From: Sphingomonadales bacterium
GTDB taxonomy: Bacteria; Pseudomonadota; Alphaproteobacteria; Sphingomonadales; Sphingomonadaceae
Length of the DNA: 64,000 nucleotides
Assembly (NCBI GenBank): GCA_016721875.1
Contig: JADKHG010000005.1
Location: 124,001 to 188,000 of the forward strand
Direction: 5' to 3'
Positions 27,975 through 38,213 of this stretch are shown here, in pieces; position 1 is the stretch's first letter, and each line of letters starts with the position of its first letter. A program made the translations under genes and the position numbers. The notes beneath the pieces were generated by a model. It saw nothing but the letters and a program-made list of their open reading frames with translations. It did no database searches and was not told the DNA's origin.

Positions 27975-29175
27975 TCAGGCGGCAAGCGCCGAATAGATAA
28001 GCGTCCGCAATTCACGACGGACGGGGTAAAGCGAAGAGGGGCTCAACTGAGTCATGAAGATCATGATCAGATCCTCGACCGGATCGACAAAGAAGGCGGT
28101 CGAGAACATGCCACCCCAGAAATATTCGCCCTTCGACCCCGGAACCAGTGTCGCGGCAGGGTCGATATTGCAGCCAAAACCAAGGCCGAAGCCGATCCCT
28201 GCCATCTCGGCCTCGCTGAACAAAGATTTCGAATGCTGGGTCAAGTCGCCGCCGCCCGGCAAATGGTTGGCCACCATCAGTTCGAGGGTCTTCGGACTGA
28301 TGATCTGCTGACCGTCAAGCGCGCCGCCGTTGAGTAACATAAGGCAGAAACGGTGATAGTCGGCAACGGTCGAGGCCAAACCACCACCGCCCGATTCGAA
28401 CTTGTGCCGCCCCGCCCAGGCACCTTTGGGGCCGCTCGGATCAATAAGCTTTTTCTTGTTCACTGGATCAAAGGCGTAGCAATCGGGGATGCGGTCGGCT
28501 TTGTCCGCAGGAACGTTGAAATAGGTATCCACCATGCCAAGTGGTGCGAAAATATGCTGCTGGAAATAGTCACCCAGCGACTGCCCGGAAACACGCGCGA
28601 CAATGACGCCCAAGACATCAGTCGAGACTGAATAGTTCCAGCTTGTACCCGGATCAAATTGCAACGGCAGCGCCGCCAATTCGGCGATGAACGTATCGTC
28701 GTCCATCGTTTGCCAGTTTTCCAGCCCGCTTTTACGATAGGCGGCATCGACCGGTGTCCTTTCCTGAAAGCTGTAGGTCAGCCCTGAGGTGTGCCGCATT
28801 AAATCAACGACGCGCATCGGCGCCGATGGTGGGCGGGTGACAAACGGAATCGCACCACCGCCTGCGACAAAAACGCCGAGATCGGCAAATTCCGGGATAT
28901 ATTTGGCAACCGGATCAGACAACGCGATGCGCCCCTGCTCAACCAGCTGCATGATCGCGATCGAAGTGATCGGCTTGGTCATCGAAGCGATGCGGAAAAT
29001 CGCGTCGCTCCCCACTCCGCTCGACCAAAGATGCGCAACATCGTCGCCACGCCCGACCAGAACCTGCGCAAGGCAGCAAGCCGGTGTCGAGATATTTCGA
29101 CTGGACGTAAGCGTTGATGCGCTCCAGCCGGTCGGGGAGGAAGCCAAGCTCTGCGGGGTTTGAAGGTGTCAGCAT
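27975..29175 (-). CDS. Beta-lactamase-fold serine hydrolase (class C / EstB-like), frameshifted
   Basis: This serine hydrolase of the beta-lactamase/penicillin-binding fold has the active-site SxxK in FRIASMTKPITS. The family phrases MRHTSGLTYSF and PLGMVDTYFNVP are also present. It has no signal peptide, and similar proteins act as esterases (EstB, LovD-like). The N-terminus MLTPSNPAELGFLPDRLERI, starting at 29175, is in a different frame from the body. Two bases appear to be lost at about 29063-29073, where CAQVLVGRG should follow LLPC. Corrected length is about 400 residues. The start lies one base after the stop of the SDR gene, so a lipid or ester substrate in the same pathway is likely. 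Confidence 0.82.
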
Positions 29176-29176
29176 G

Positions 29177-29970
29177 TCAGTGTGATGTCTGTCCCAAAAG
29201 TTGTCGTGTGACCGGATGTGAACTGGTGAGGCCGCCGTCAACCGCAATCGCTTGCCCGTTAACGTAGCTTGCCTGATCGCTGGCAAGGAACAACGCGACA
29301 TTGGCCAGCTCCTCCGGCTGTCCGGCGCGCTTCAGCGGATTGAGTTGCCCGACCTTGTGCATCACATCCTTTTCGCGGGCGTAATCAAATGTCGGTTTGG
29401 TCATCCCGGTTTCAGTGAGCCCGGGGCAAATCGCGTTGACGCGCACCCCGGCAGTCGTGAATTGCTGCGCTGCCGTTTTGGCGAGATTGATCACCCCAGC
29501 CTTCGACGCGGAATAGGCCGCTGGGCCCGCCCCTGAATTCAAGCCCGCAACGCTGGCCGTCAAAACAATCGCACCGCCACGCCCCTGATCAACCATTGCC
29601 TTGCCCGCATGTTTGACCATCAATGCTGGTCCAATCAGGTTGACCCGCAGCGTCTCTGCCCAGGCGGCTGGATCAATGTCAAAATGCCACCCATGTCGCC
29701 GATGATCCCGGCATTTGCGAAAGCGATGTCGAGACCGCCATAGGTTGAAAGTGCCGCCGCGACGAGCTTTGCGACATCGGCCTCAACCCCTGCATCAATC
29801 TGTAGCGCGGTCACGCCCTCGCCGATCAATTTTGCGGTCTCATGCACTGCATCGCTCTTGTCGCCGATCACCAGCTTTGCGCCTTCTGCCGCGAACCGGA
29901 TTGCTGACGCTCGACCGATGCCTGACCCGGCGCCGGTTATGATTGCGACTTTGCCTTTCAATGCGTTCAT
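29177..29970 (-). CDS. Short-chain dehydrogenase/reductase, frameshifted
   Basis: This is a classical SDR of about 264 residues. It has the NAD(P) motif TGAGSGIGRAS, the structural NAG in FANAGIIGD and the catalytic YSASK. The frame breaks after GDMGGI. One base missing from the A run at 29681-29684 (plus strand) restores FDIDPAAWAETLRVNLIGPAL and joins both parts. The ATG at 29970 overlaps the preceding SDR stop (TAATG), showing translational coupling. The substrate is probably a hydroxyacyl or alcohol intermediate of the surrounding acyl-CoA pathway. This is inference. Confidence 0.85.
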
Positions 29971-30746
29971 TATGCGCCTCCCGTAATTGTTGCACCGCCA
30001 TCGCACACGATAGTCTGGCCAGTCGTGAACGCCCCCGCGCGGCTAGCAAGGAACACCACGGCGCCAGCAATCTCAGGTGGCTCACCGATCCTTTTCAGTG
30101 CAGCGGCGGCGGTTGATTTTTTCAAAGTCTCCGGCTCTTCCCAAAGAGCCCGTGCCATATCGGTACGGATCAGACCCGGGGCTACGCAGTTAACACGCAC
30201 GCCCCTCGATCCGAATTCGGTCGCAAAATTCCGAGCCATCTGCATATCGGCGGCCTTTGAAATGCCATAAGCACCAATGATTGGCGATCCTTTCAACCCA
30301 CCAATGGATGAAATGATAGTGATGGAGCCTTCACCCCGCTCGAGCATTTCCGGTGCAACCATGCTCACCAGCCAGTGGTTCGACAGAATATTATTGTCCA
30401 AAATCTTGCGGAACTGCTCGTCGGTAATCCCCAGCCCTGGGCCATAATAGGGGTTGGATGCGGCGTTGCAGACCAGCGTGGTAATTTTGCCGAACACCTT
30501 GCGCGTTTCGTCCACCAGCGCCTGCAGCGATTCCTTTGAAGAAATGTTCGCGGCAATGGCGATGGCCGTACCCGCGCCATGCCGCGTGTTGATTTCCGCC
30601 GCTACCGCATCGCAAACATCCTGCTTGCGGCTGGAAATCACCACCTTGGCACCTTGGATCGCCATTTCCTCGGCGATGGCCTTGCCAATGCCGCGCGAGC
30701 TGCCGGTAATGATCGCGACCTGTCCGGTCATGTCGAATAGAGACAT
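29970..30746 (-). CDS. Short-chain dehydrogenase/reductase
   Basis: This intact 258-residue classical SDR has TGSSRGIGKAIAEE for cofactor binding, VCNAAS in place of the usual NNAG, and the catalytic YGISK. The C-terminal GQTIVCDGGATI segment is typical. The closest remembered family is the glucose/ribitol-type SDR found in acyl-CoA gene clusters of sphingomonads and mycobacteria. It starts 16 bases after the APH-like gene and overlaps the next SDR by one base. Its position suggests it oxidises a hydroxyl intermediate, but the substrate is unknown. Confidence 0.88.
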   Translation of the reverse strand: MSLFDMTGQVAIITGSSRGIGKAIAEEMAIQGAKVVISSRKQDVCDAVAAEINTRHGAGTAIAIAANISSKESLQALVDETRKVFGKITTLVCNAASNPYYGPGLGITDEQFRKILDNNILSNHWLVSMVAPEMLERGEGSITIISSIGGLKGSPIIGAYGISKAADMQMARNFATEFGSRGVRVNCVAPGLIRTDMARALWEEPETLKKSTAAAALKRIGEPPEIAGAVVFLASRAGAFTTGQTIVCDGGATITGGA

Positions 30747-30762
30747 ATGTCCTCCTGAAGTT

Positions 30763-31838
30763 TCAGGCCCCCGCCTTCACGGCAAATTCCAGTGCCTTTT
30801 CAGCGAGTGGCTTCACCCGTTCGGACATTTCCTTCGCATGCGCGCTGGAGGCTGTGCCGTCGATCACGCGCTTTTTGATACCTTGAATAATCCCGGCGAG
30901 GCGGAAGAAATTATAGGCGAAATACCAGTTCATGTCAGGCACGCTGTCGCGTCCGGTTGCGGCGCAATAGCGTTGGACCACTTCTTCCAGTTCGGGAATG
31001 CCCAGCGCCTTGCGGTCCAAATCCATGACGCCAGAGCGCCCGCCATTTTCGGTTACCCATGCCATGGCTACATAAGAGAAATCGGCGAGCGGATCGCCCA
31101 GCGTCGATAGCTCCCAGTCAAGCACAGCAAGACATTTGGCGCTGTTACGGTCAAAAATGGCGTTGTCGATGCGGAAGTCGCCATGCACCACGCTGGTCCG
31201 GGTTTGCTCTGGCAAAGTCAGCGGCAGCCATTCGATCAGCCGCTCCATCTCGGGCATGACTTCGGTCTCGGACAAGCGATATTGCTTGGTCCAGCGATCG
31301 ACTTGCCGCCCAAAATAATTGCCGGGTTTGCCGAAATCTGGAAAGGCCTGCGGCTTCGACATCGGTGTTGTGCAGGCGCGCGAGCACGTCGATCATTTCG
31401 AAATAGACCGCGCGCCGCTCCACCGGATCGCAGCCGGGCATCGCGCCGTTCCAGATCGTGCGGCCATCGACCATGCCCATGACATAGAACCAGCTGCCAA
31501 CCACCGAATCGTCGGTGCAAAGCCCATATTGGCGGGCGACAGGGAAGCCGGTGGTGTGCAGGCCAGCCTGCACCTTATACTCGCGGTCAACCGCATGCGC
31601 GCTGGGCAGCAGAGGGCCAAAGGGTTTGCGCCGCAGCACATAATTGCCCGATGCCGCTTCGATCTTGTAAGTCGGATTCGACTGACCGCCCTTAAACTTG
31701 GTCAAGTGCAGCGGGCCTTTGAAGCCTTCTACATTGGCCTCCATCCATTCGCTAAGCTGCGCCCTCGTCGAGCCGGTCCGCGCCTTCGGGCTCGACCGTG
31801 CCGACAAAAGCCTCTTCAGCGCTCATGGCTTCGCTCAT
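30763..31838 (-). CDS. APH-family phosphotransferase of the acyl-CoA dehydrogenase-linked type, two frameshifts
   Basis: This protein has the aminoglycoside phosphotransferase/choline kinase fold, as in the kinase-like part of eukaryotic ACAD10/11 and mycobacterial FadE36 neighbours. Catalytic motifs are VVHGDFRIDNAIF and CLAVLDWELSTLGDPLAD. Its true start is ATG 31838, overlapping the ADH stop as ATGA. An extra base in CCC at 31762-31764 breaks the frame before QLSEWMEANVEGF. A second extra base at about 31339 breaks it before DFGKPGNYFGRQVD. Repaired length is about 357 residues. In ACAD10/11 the kinase phosphorylates 4-hydroxyacyl-CoA. A similar role here is attractive inference, not antibiotic resistance. 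Confidence 0.85.
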
Positions 31839-32923
31839 TGATCGAACACGATCACGCTGCGTGCGCTATCGCCCCTTTTCATTTTTTCGAAGCCATCGTT
31901 GATCTGCTCGAGCGGAATGCGCTCAGCAATGATGCTGTCGAGATCGAGCTGGCCGCGCAGATAGAAATCGACCAGCCGCGGGATATCGACCGGGAAGCGG
32001 TTGCCGCCCATGATCGCGCCTTGCAGTTTCTTGCCCGACAGCAGATCCATAGCCGCCAGCCCGACTTTCTCGCCCAGCGGCATCATGCCAAGGATGGTCG
32101 CGGTACCACCCCGACGCAGTGAGCTGACCGCCAGTTGCGCCGATGCCGGACGTCCGACGGCCTCAATTGCATGATCGACTCCGCCCTTGCTGAGTTCGAC
32201 AATCTGAGCGGCAGCATCATTGGCAAGCGCATCGACCACGTCGGTCGCACCCAGCTTTCTGGCCAGTTCGCGCTTTTCAGGGATCGGGTCGGCAGCGATT
32301 ATCCGCCCTGCCCCGGCAATCTTCGCCGCATTGATCGTCGCCAGCCCGACGCCGCCGCAGCCTATGACCGCGACGGTTTCACCCGGGGTGACATTGCACG
32401 CATTGAAGATTGTGCCCGCACCGGTGGTCACAGCGCAGCCTATGACCGAAGCCCGGTCTAGCGGCATTTCCGGGTCGATCCGCACGCAGGCATGTTCGTG
32501 TACCAGCATCTGTTCGGCATAGGCAGACAGGTTAAGCATCTGGTTGACCGCCGAACCATCGCTACGCGACAGCCGGGGCGCCTCCCCTGCCTTTCGACGC
32601 GTGTCGCCGCCAAGGCACAACGACATGCGTCCGGTGACGCAGAACTCGCAATGCCCGCAGAATGCCGAAAGGCAGGTGATCACGGCGTCGCCGACCTTGA
32701 CCGTGGTCACTTCGCTGCCGACCGCTTCGACAATACCCGCAGCCTCATGCCCTGGAACCGCCGGAAGCGGATGCGGATAGGTGCCTTCGATGAAATGCAA
32801 ATCCGAATGGCAAAGCCCGCAGGCCGCCGTCCGGATCAGCACTTCATGCGCCTGCGGTTTTGAAATCGACAGATTTTCAATTTCGAGCGGCTTGCCCGGC
32901 TCGATCAGGACGGCAGCTTTCAT
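31835..32923 (-). CDS. Zinc-dependent alcohol dehydrogenase (MDR family)
   Basis: This 362-residue medium-chain dehydrogenase has the catalytic zinc site CGLCHSDLHF and GHEAAGIV. The structural zinc cysteines lie in CGHCEFCVTGRMSLC. The NAD fold reads VIGCGGVGLATINAAKIAGA. The insert around SLCLGGDTRRK is typical of class III-like and NDMA-type ADHs. It starts with TGATG overlap on the acyl-CoA dehydrogenase stop and ends with ATGA overlap on the APH start, so all three are translationally coupled. It probably oxidises an alcohol intermediate to the aldehyde before CoA activation. The substrate is unknown. Confidence 0.9.
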   Translation of the reverse strand: MKAAVLIEPGKPLEIENLSISKPQAHEVLIRTAACGLCHSDLHFIEGTYPHPLPAVPGHEAAGIVEAVGSEVTTVKVGDAVITCLSAFCGHCEFCVTGRMSLCLGGDTRRKAGEAPRLSRSDGSAVNQMLNLSAYAEQMLVHEHACVRIDPEMPLDRASVIGCAVTTGAGTIFNACNVTPGETVAVIGCGGVGLATINAAKIAGAGRIIAADPIPEKRELARKLGATDVVDALANDAAAQIVELSKGGVDHAIEAVGRPASAQLAVSSLRRGGTATILGMMPLGEKVGLAAMDLLSGKKLQGAIMGGNRFPVDIPRLVDFYLRGQLDLDSIIAERIPLEQINDGFEKMKRGDSARSVIVFDQ

Positions 32924-34208
32924 CAGCGTGTCACCGCCAACTGGCCGCTCGACAGCTCAACGCCACCGCGCGTGCCACCATATTTGCCCAGCTCCATGCG
33001 CGCGATGGCGCGGTTGTGAACTTCATCGGGACCGTCGGCGAGCCGCAAGGTGCGTTGATGCGCCCAGGCATTCGCCAGCCCGAAATCTTCGGACACACCG
33101 CCACCGCCATGCGCCTGAATGGCGTCGTCGATGATTTTCAGCGCCATATTCGGCGCCTGAACCTTGATCATCGCGATTTCATTCGCGGCAGCCTTGTTGC
33201 CGACTGTGTCCATCATATGCGCGGCCTTCAGGCAAAGCAGACGGGTCATTTCGATATCAATGCGCGCGCGGGCAATGCGTTCGTGCCAGACGCTGTGCTC
33301 GGCAATGGTCTTGCCAAAAGCGACGCGTGTGGTGAGGCGACGGCACATTTTTTCCAGCGCTTCCTCGGCAGTGCCAATGGTGCGCATGCAATGGTGGATA
33401 CGACCCGGTCCAAGGCGGCCCTGCGCAATCTCGAACCCGCGCCCTTCGCCAAGCAGGACATTGTCCACCGGAACGCGGACGTCCTTCAGCTCGACTTCCA
33501 TATGGCCATGCGGTGCATCGTCATAGCCAAAGACCGGCAGGTGACGGATGATGTTCACGCCCGGTGCGTCCATTGGCACAATGATCTGCGACTGCTGCTG
33601 ATGCTTTTGCGCCTCGGTGTCGGTCTTGCCCATCACGATTGCGACTTTGCAGCGCGGATCGCCCAGACCCGACGACCACCATTTGCGGCCGTTGATCACA
33701 TATTCGTCGCCTTCGCGGCGCATATGCGTCTGGATATTGGTGGCGTCGACGAAGCGACTGCAGGCTCGGTCATCAGGAAGGCAGACCGGATTTCGCCGTT
33801 CATCAGCGGGATCAGCCACTGCTTCTTCTGCTCGGCAGTGCCGTAGCGATTGAACACTTCCATATTGCCAGTGTCGGGTGCCGAACAGTTGAACACTTCA
33901 GAGGCGAAACCAATCCGGCCCATTTCCTCTGCGCACAGCGCATATTCCATATTGGTCAGCTGCGGGCCGTCAAATTCAACCGTGGTATCAAGATGCGGGT
34001 TGGCACCCTGCGGCGGCATGAACAGGTTCCAAAGACCGGCAGCCTTGGCCTTGACCTTTTCTTCCTCGACAACTTGCAGCACCTTCCACCGATCACCGCT
34101 CGCATCTTCCTTCTTATAGTCGGCCACGCGCGGACGCAGATGGGTGTCGATATGGTTTTTGATACGGTCGCGCCAATAGGCTTGGCGTTCGGTCAGGGTG
34201 AAGTCCAT
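32923..34208 (-). CDS. Acyl-CoA dehydrogenase (ACAD10/11-like, FadE36-type partner), frameshifted
   Basis: This FAD-dependent acyl-CoA dehydrogenase begins MDFTLTERQAYWRDR. The FAD/substrate motif AFLMTEPAVASSDATN is interrupted. One base is missing near 33748, where GCGTCGAC should read GCGTCGGAC (plus strand). The corrected protein has about 428 residues. The C-terminal QAHGGGGVSEDFGLANAWAHQRTLRLADGPDEVH motif is as expected for the long ACAD10/11-like branch. That branch is regularly coupled with an APH-like kinase, as here. It is the first gene of the coupled series and lies 65 bases after the transporter gene. Confidence 0.88.
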
Positions 34209-34273
34209 GATTCGCTTTCCTCTTTAATCGTTCGGTTAAATTGCCAGAGCAGGCCGCCAATTGCGAGTCCTGA

Positions 34274-35697
34274 TCATGATGTTTTTCCGCTTTCCGCCGC
34301 CAGCGTGCCAATCCGCCGCGCATGGTCATCGCGACCAATCGGAAAGCGGCGGAAAAAGGCAGTGGCAACCAAGGCCAGCAGCAAAGCGATAACGATATAG
34401 GCCTCGGTCAGCCGATCGACGACCTGTGGCAACACATCTGCCGGATTGGTTTTCTCCGACAGGCCAGCCCAGCTGATGATCAGTCCTGAAATAAACAACC
34501 CCAGCCCGGTCGCGCATTTCTGGGCGAAGAAATAGCCTGCGTAGAAAAGCCCTTCGGAACGCCTACCGGTTTGTACTTCGAATCCTCGACCACATCGGCG
34601 ATCATTGACGATCCGGTGATCATCACGATCACGCTTGCGACATTGGCGATGAACATGAAAACGAAGAACAACCCGGTCGACACTGTCGCCCACCTCCGGC
34701 CAAAATCCGGCGAGGCGAAGAATGAAGGGCGTGATCAGCACCACCGCGCTGAAAACCATACAGGCTGACGCCGAACGCGGCTTTTCAAAACGTTTGGTTA
34801 CCGGCCCGACCAGCAGGAAAGCGCCGATCACGCTGGCGAACAGCAGCAAGGGATAGATGTTGAATGCGGTCTGCGAGAACTTCCAGACATAGAGGTAGAA
34901 ATAATTGAGAGCGAAAAGATCACGCCTTGCGCGACCAACGCAGTCGCTGCCGCCCCCAGCAGGATCAGGAAGGCGCGGTTGCGGAAGGATTCGCGAATTT
35001 CATGCAATGCCTCTCTGGGTGTCACAATATCGGGCTTCTTGTCGGGCCAGCGGGCAACGCGTTTATGCTGCATTGCCGCTGAAAACAGCACGGCAACCGC
35101 GATCAAAGCACCGCCAGTCAGACCATAGGCCCAATAGCCTTCGGGATTGAGCTGCCCGACCGCATGCCCTTCGTCGGGCACAAGAAACACGCCAAAGGCG
35201 AGGAACAACATAAGCAAGCCGCCTGCCCAGCCAAACAGATAACGGAAACGCATGAGCAGAGTGCGTTCGTCATAATCCTGCGTCAATTCCGGTACGAGCG
35301 CGACCGAAGGCACCTCGCAACAGGAAAGCAAGGTCCGCACCAGAATGGCGATCACAACCAGATACAGGAAAATATAACCGCCCATCCCTTCGGGTGGCGA
35401 CCACATCGCGATCCAGGCCAGCGCCAGCGGAATTGGTGCGGCATATAGCCATGGCAGTCGCCTGCCGAATCGCGTGTAGGTGCGGTCGCTGAGATAGCCA
35501 ATAATCGGATCGGCAAAGGCATCGATGAACAGCGCAAGCATCAAAGCCGCCGACACCAGCCCCGCGTCCATCCCCAAAACCTGATTGTAGAAAAGCAACA
35601 GGAAGGTCGAGAACCCGTTATCCTTGACGCCATAGGCGATCGAACCGAAGCCGTGAAAAACCTTCAGACGAAGCGGAAGATGCTGGTCCTGTTTCAT
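34274..35697 (-). pseudogene. GPH-type sugar/cation symporter family transporter, three frame breaks
   Basis: This is a 12-helix transporter of the MFS/GPH (MelB-like) group. The N-terminal half (35697 to about 34907) is intact with FGSIAYGVKDNGFSTFLLLFYN and LSDRTYTRFGRRLPW. The frame then changes at about 34906 (one base missing before NYFYLYVWKFSQ) and near 34681-34688 (before STGLFFVFMFIANVA). It changes again at 34570-34572 (one A missing from the coding-strand run, before TGRRSEGLFYAGYFFAQK). Repaired length is about 474 residues. In sphingomonads such transporters sit with acyl-CoA genes and may carry steroid-, terpene- or sugar-like substrates. Three indels in 350 bases could be errors or real decay. 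Confidence 0.8.
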
Positions 35698-35910
35698 TCA
35701 GCCAGCACCCTGTTGGGCAACCGGATCGCGTCGCGATTTGCGAATCTCATTGGTCTCTCCTGCCCGCTGGGATGGCTGCATCCTGTAGCTTGTAAAGGCT
35801 GCGGTCAACGCGTTCTAAAATGCCCTTACGGAATGCACGGCTCACCAGTTGACGCTTGCGTAAAGCGATCAATGCGACATAGTGATTCGCATCTTTTGAG
35901 GAGATTCCTG

Positions 35911-37071
35911 ATGAGCGACCTTGAGTCTTTCCGGACCGAAATCCGGGCCTGGATCGAAGCGAACTGCCCTGCGGAAATGCGCACACCGGCGCGCGGCGAT
36001 GATGATGTCTGCTGGGGCGGGCGCAATTTCGTTTTTCAGTCCGACGCGCAGAAAGCATGGTTGGAGCGTTGCGCCGAAGCCGGACTGACTGTTCCCGATT
36101 GGCCCAAAGAGTGTGGCGGCGCAGGCCTGTCGCCCGCTGAGACCAAAATCTTCCGTCAGGAAATGGCCCGCGCCAGTGCACGTTCTCCACTCAACAGCTT
36201 TGGCATCTGGATGTTGGGGCCGGCTTTGCTCAAATTCGGCAGCGAAGAGCAGAAGCGCCATTATCTGCCGCAGATCGCGCGCGGCGAAATCCGCTGGTGC
36301 CAGGGCTATTCGGAACCGGGTTCGGGATCAGACCTCGTGTCACTGCAGACCTTTGGCCAGGACAAGGGCGACCATTGGGTTGTCAACGGTCAGAAAATCT
36401 GGACCAGCTATGCCGACAAGGCCGACTGGATCTTCTGCCTCGTCCGCACCGACAAAGAGAATAAATATCAGGGCATCAGCTTCCTGCTGTTTGACATGAC
36501 CACACCGGGCGTCACCACCAAGCCGATCAAGCTGATCAGTGGCAACAGCCCGTTCTGCGAGACATTCTTTGACAATGTCGTTGTTCCCAAGCACCAGATT
36601 GTCGGTGAGCTCAACCGGGGTTGGGATGTCGCCAAATATCTGCTTGGCCATGAGCGCGAGATGATCTCCGGCATGGGCGGCGATGGCGGCACTGCCTCAC
36701 TCGGTGGCGGCTTCAAGGATGCGCTGGGTGATGAACCCATTTTGCGCGCACAACTGGCGATGTTCGACGTCGAAAGCCTTGCCTTCCGTGCGCACAGCGA
36801 ACGCTTCATGGATGAATGGAAAACGGGCAAGGCGCACCCGGCCTATTCCAATCTGATGAAATATATCGGCACCGAACTGAACAAGAAGCGTCACGAACTG
36901 GTTATGGCCGCTGGCGGGTCAGACTATCTCGAATGGGAAAGCAAACGGTCGAACGAGGGCAAGCGCGCCCGTGACTGGCTGCGCACCAAAGCCAATTCGA
37001 TCGAAGGCGGCACGAGCGAAGTCATGCTCAACGTCGTCGCCAAACGCATACTCGACATGCCGGGAGCCTGA
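35911..37071 (+). CDS. Acyl-CoA dehydrogenase
   Basis: This 386-residue FAD-dependent acyl-CoA dehydrogenase starts at ATG 35911, behind GAGGAG. The FAD/substrate-binding GYSEPGSGSDLVSLQT and WTSYADKADW segments are present, as is the ending TKANSIEGGTSEVMLNVVAKRIL. It introduces a 2,3 double bond in an acyl-CoA, passing electrons to ETF. A second acyl-CoA dehydrogenase follows after three bases. Such adjacent pairs often form heteromeric enzymes that act on steroid or other ring side chains (FadE26/27-type). That parallel is inference. The gene is divergent from the transporter at 35697. Confidence 0.92.
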   Translation: MSDLESFRTEIRAWIEANCPAEMRTPARGDDDVCWGGRNFVFQSDAQKAWLERCAEAGLTVPDWPKECGGAGLSPAETKIFRQEMARASARSPLNSFGIWMLGPALLKFGSEEQKRHYLPQIARGEIRWCQGYSEPGSGSDLVSLQTFGQDKGDHWVVNGQKIWTSYADKADWIFCLVRTDKENKYQGISFLLFDMTTPGVTTKPIKLISGNSPFCETFFDNVVVPKHQIVGELNRGWDVAKYLLGHEREMISGMGGDGGTASLGGGFKDALGDEPILRAQLAMFDVESLAFRAHSERFMDEWKTGKAHPAYSNLMKYIGTELNKKRHELVMAAGGSDYLEWESKRSNEGKRARDWLRTKANSIEGGTSEVMLNVVAKRILDMPGA

Positions 37072-37074
37072 CCA

Positions 37075-38211
37075 ATGGCCATGACCTATAATGAAGACCA
37101 GTCGATGTTGCGCGACAGCGCGCACGACTTTATGAAGAGCGAAGCCCCCGTCGCGCATCTGCGCAAATATCGGGATATGGATTGCAAGGACGGTTTCAGT
37201 CACGATCTGTGGAAGCAATTTGCCGAAATGGGCTTTACTGGCATCCTGATTCCCGAAGCCGATGGTGGCCTAGGCATGGGCCATATCGAAGCGGGGATCG
37301 TGCTTGAGGAAATTGGTCGAAACCTATCCCCCTCACCTTTCCTTTCAACATCGGTGGTCGCAGTCGAGGCGCTGAAGGCCGCCGACAAGGCGATGCGCGA
37401 CCGTTGGTTCCCGGGAATCCTCGCAGGCGAAACCGTGATCGGTATCGCCTTGGAGGAAGGCAAGAAGCACCATCCCGAAAAGATCGCGCTCAAGGCCGAA
37501 CGCAGCGGCAATGGCTTCAAGTTGAGCGGTAGCAAGCAGTTTGTCGTCCAAGGCAGTTCTGCCGACATGCTGATTGTCGCTGCGCGCACAGCGGGTGCCG
37601 CTGGCGAAACCGACGGCTTAACTCTGTTCGCGGTCGACAAGGATGCAGCAGGCCTGTCGATGGAAGCTGCACGCACCGTCGACTCAGCGATGGCCGCCCG
37701 TCTCGACCTGAACGGCGTCGAAGTGACCGCCGATGCGGTGATTGGTGATGTTAATGGCGGCTGGGCCGTGCTTTCCAAAATGCTGAACGCCGGACGCACC
37801 GGTTCTGCTGCTGAAATGGTCGGCGTCGGCACCGGGGCGATGGACCTGACCTTTGACTATCTCAAGCAGCGCAAACAGTTCGGTCGTGTGATCGGCGAGT
37901 TTCAGGCACTGCAGCACCGCGCTGCCCATCTTTATGGCGAAATGGAAATGGCGCGTTCGGCTGTGCTGAAGGCGCAGAATTTCCTCGACGACGATGATCC
38001 GCGTGCTGAGCTCTACGCTTCAGTCGCCAAAGCCAAGGCAGGCCTCGCGTGTAACCTTTCAGTCCGCGAAGGCGTGCAGATGCATGGCGGTATCGGCATG
38101 ACCGACGAATATGACATCGGCCTTTATATGAAGCGCGACCGTGCGCTTTCCGAATTTATGGGCGACATTTATTTCCACGCCGACCGCGTGGCCAAACTGA
38201 ACGGATATTGA
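37075..38211 (+). CDS. Acyl-CoA dehydrogenase, second subunit-like
   Basis: This 378-residue acyl-CoA dehydrogenase (MAMTYNEDQSMLRDSAHDF) follows three bases behind the first. Family motifs include FGRVIGEFQALQHRAAHLYGEMEMAR and VQMHGGIGMTDEYDIGLYMKRDR. The central FAD-binding region is short and diverged (VIGIALEEGKKHHPEK), as in the non-catalytic-like partner of heteromeric FadE pairs. The start has ATG-GCC-ATG, and the first ATG is chosen. It is probably the partner of the 35911 product in an alpha2beta2 complex. This is inference from order and divergence. Confidence 0.9.
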   Translation: MAMTYNEDQSMLRDSAHDFMKSEAPVAHLRKYRDMDCKDGFSHDLWKQFAEMGFTGILIPEADGGLGMGHIEAGIVLEEIGRNLSPSPFLSTSVVAVEALKAADKAMRDRWFPGILAGETVIGIALEEGKKHHPEKIALKAERSGNGFKLSGSKQFVVQGSSADMLIVAARTAGAAGETDGLTLFAVDKDAAGLSMEAARTVDSAMAARLDLNGVEVTADAVIGDVNGGWAVLSKMLNAGRTGSAAEMVGVGTGAMDLTFDYLKQRKQFGRVIGEFQALQHRAAHLYGEMEMARSAVLKAQNFLDDDDPRAELYASVAKAKAGLACNLSVREGVQMHGGIGMTDEYDIGLYMKRDRALSEFMGDIYFHADRVAKLNGY

Positions 38212-38213
38212 TC

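Noticed and set aside
27975..29175. Beta-lactam resistance gene
   Set aside because: It has no signal peptide and lies within an acyl-CoA operon, so an esterase or lactonase role is more likely.
30763..31838. Aminoglycoside resistance gene
   Set aside because: Despite the APH fold, the operon context and partner acyl-CoA dehydrogenase fit the ACAD10/11-type kinase. No resistance determinants are nearby.
30454..32122. Long plus-strand frames opposite the APH and ADH genes
   Set aside because: They mirror the coding strand of a well-supported operon and show no domain.
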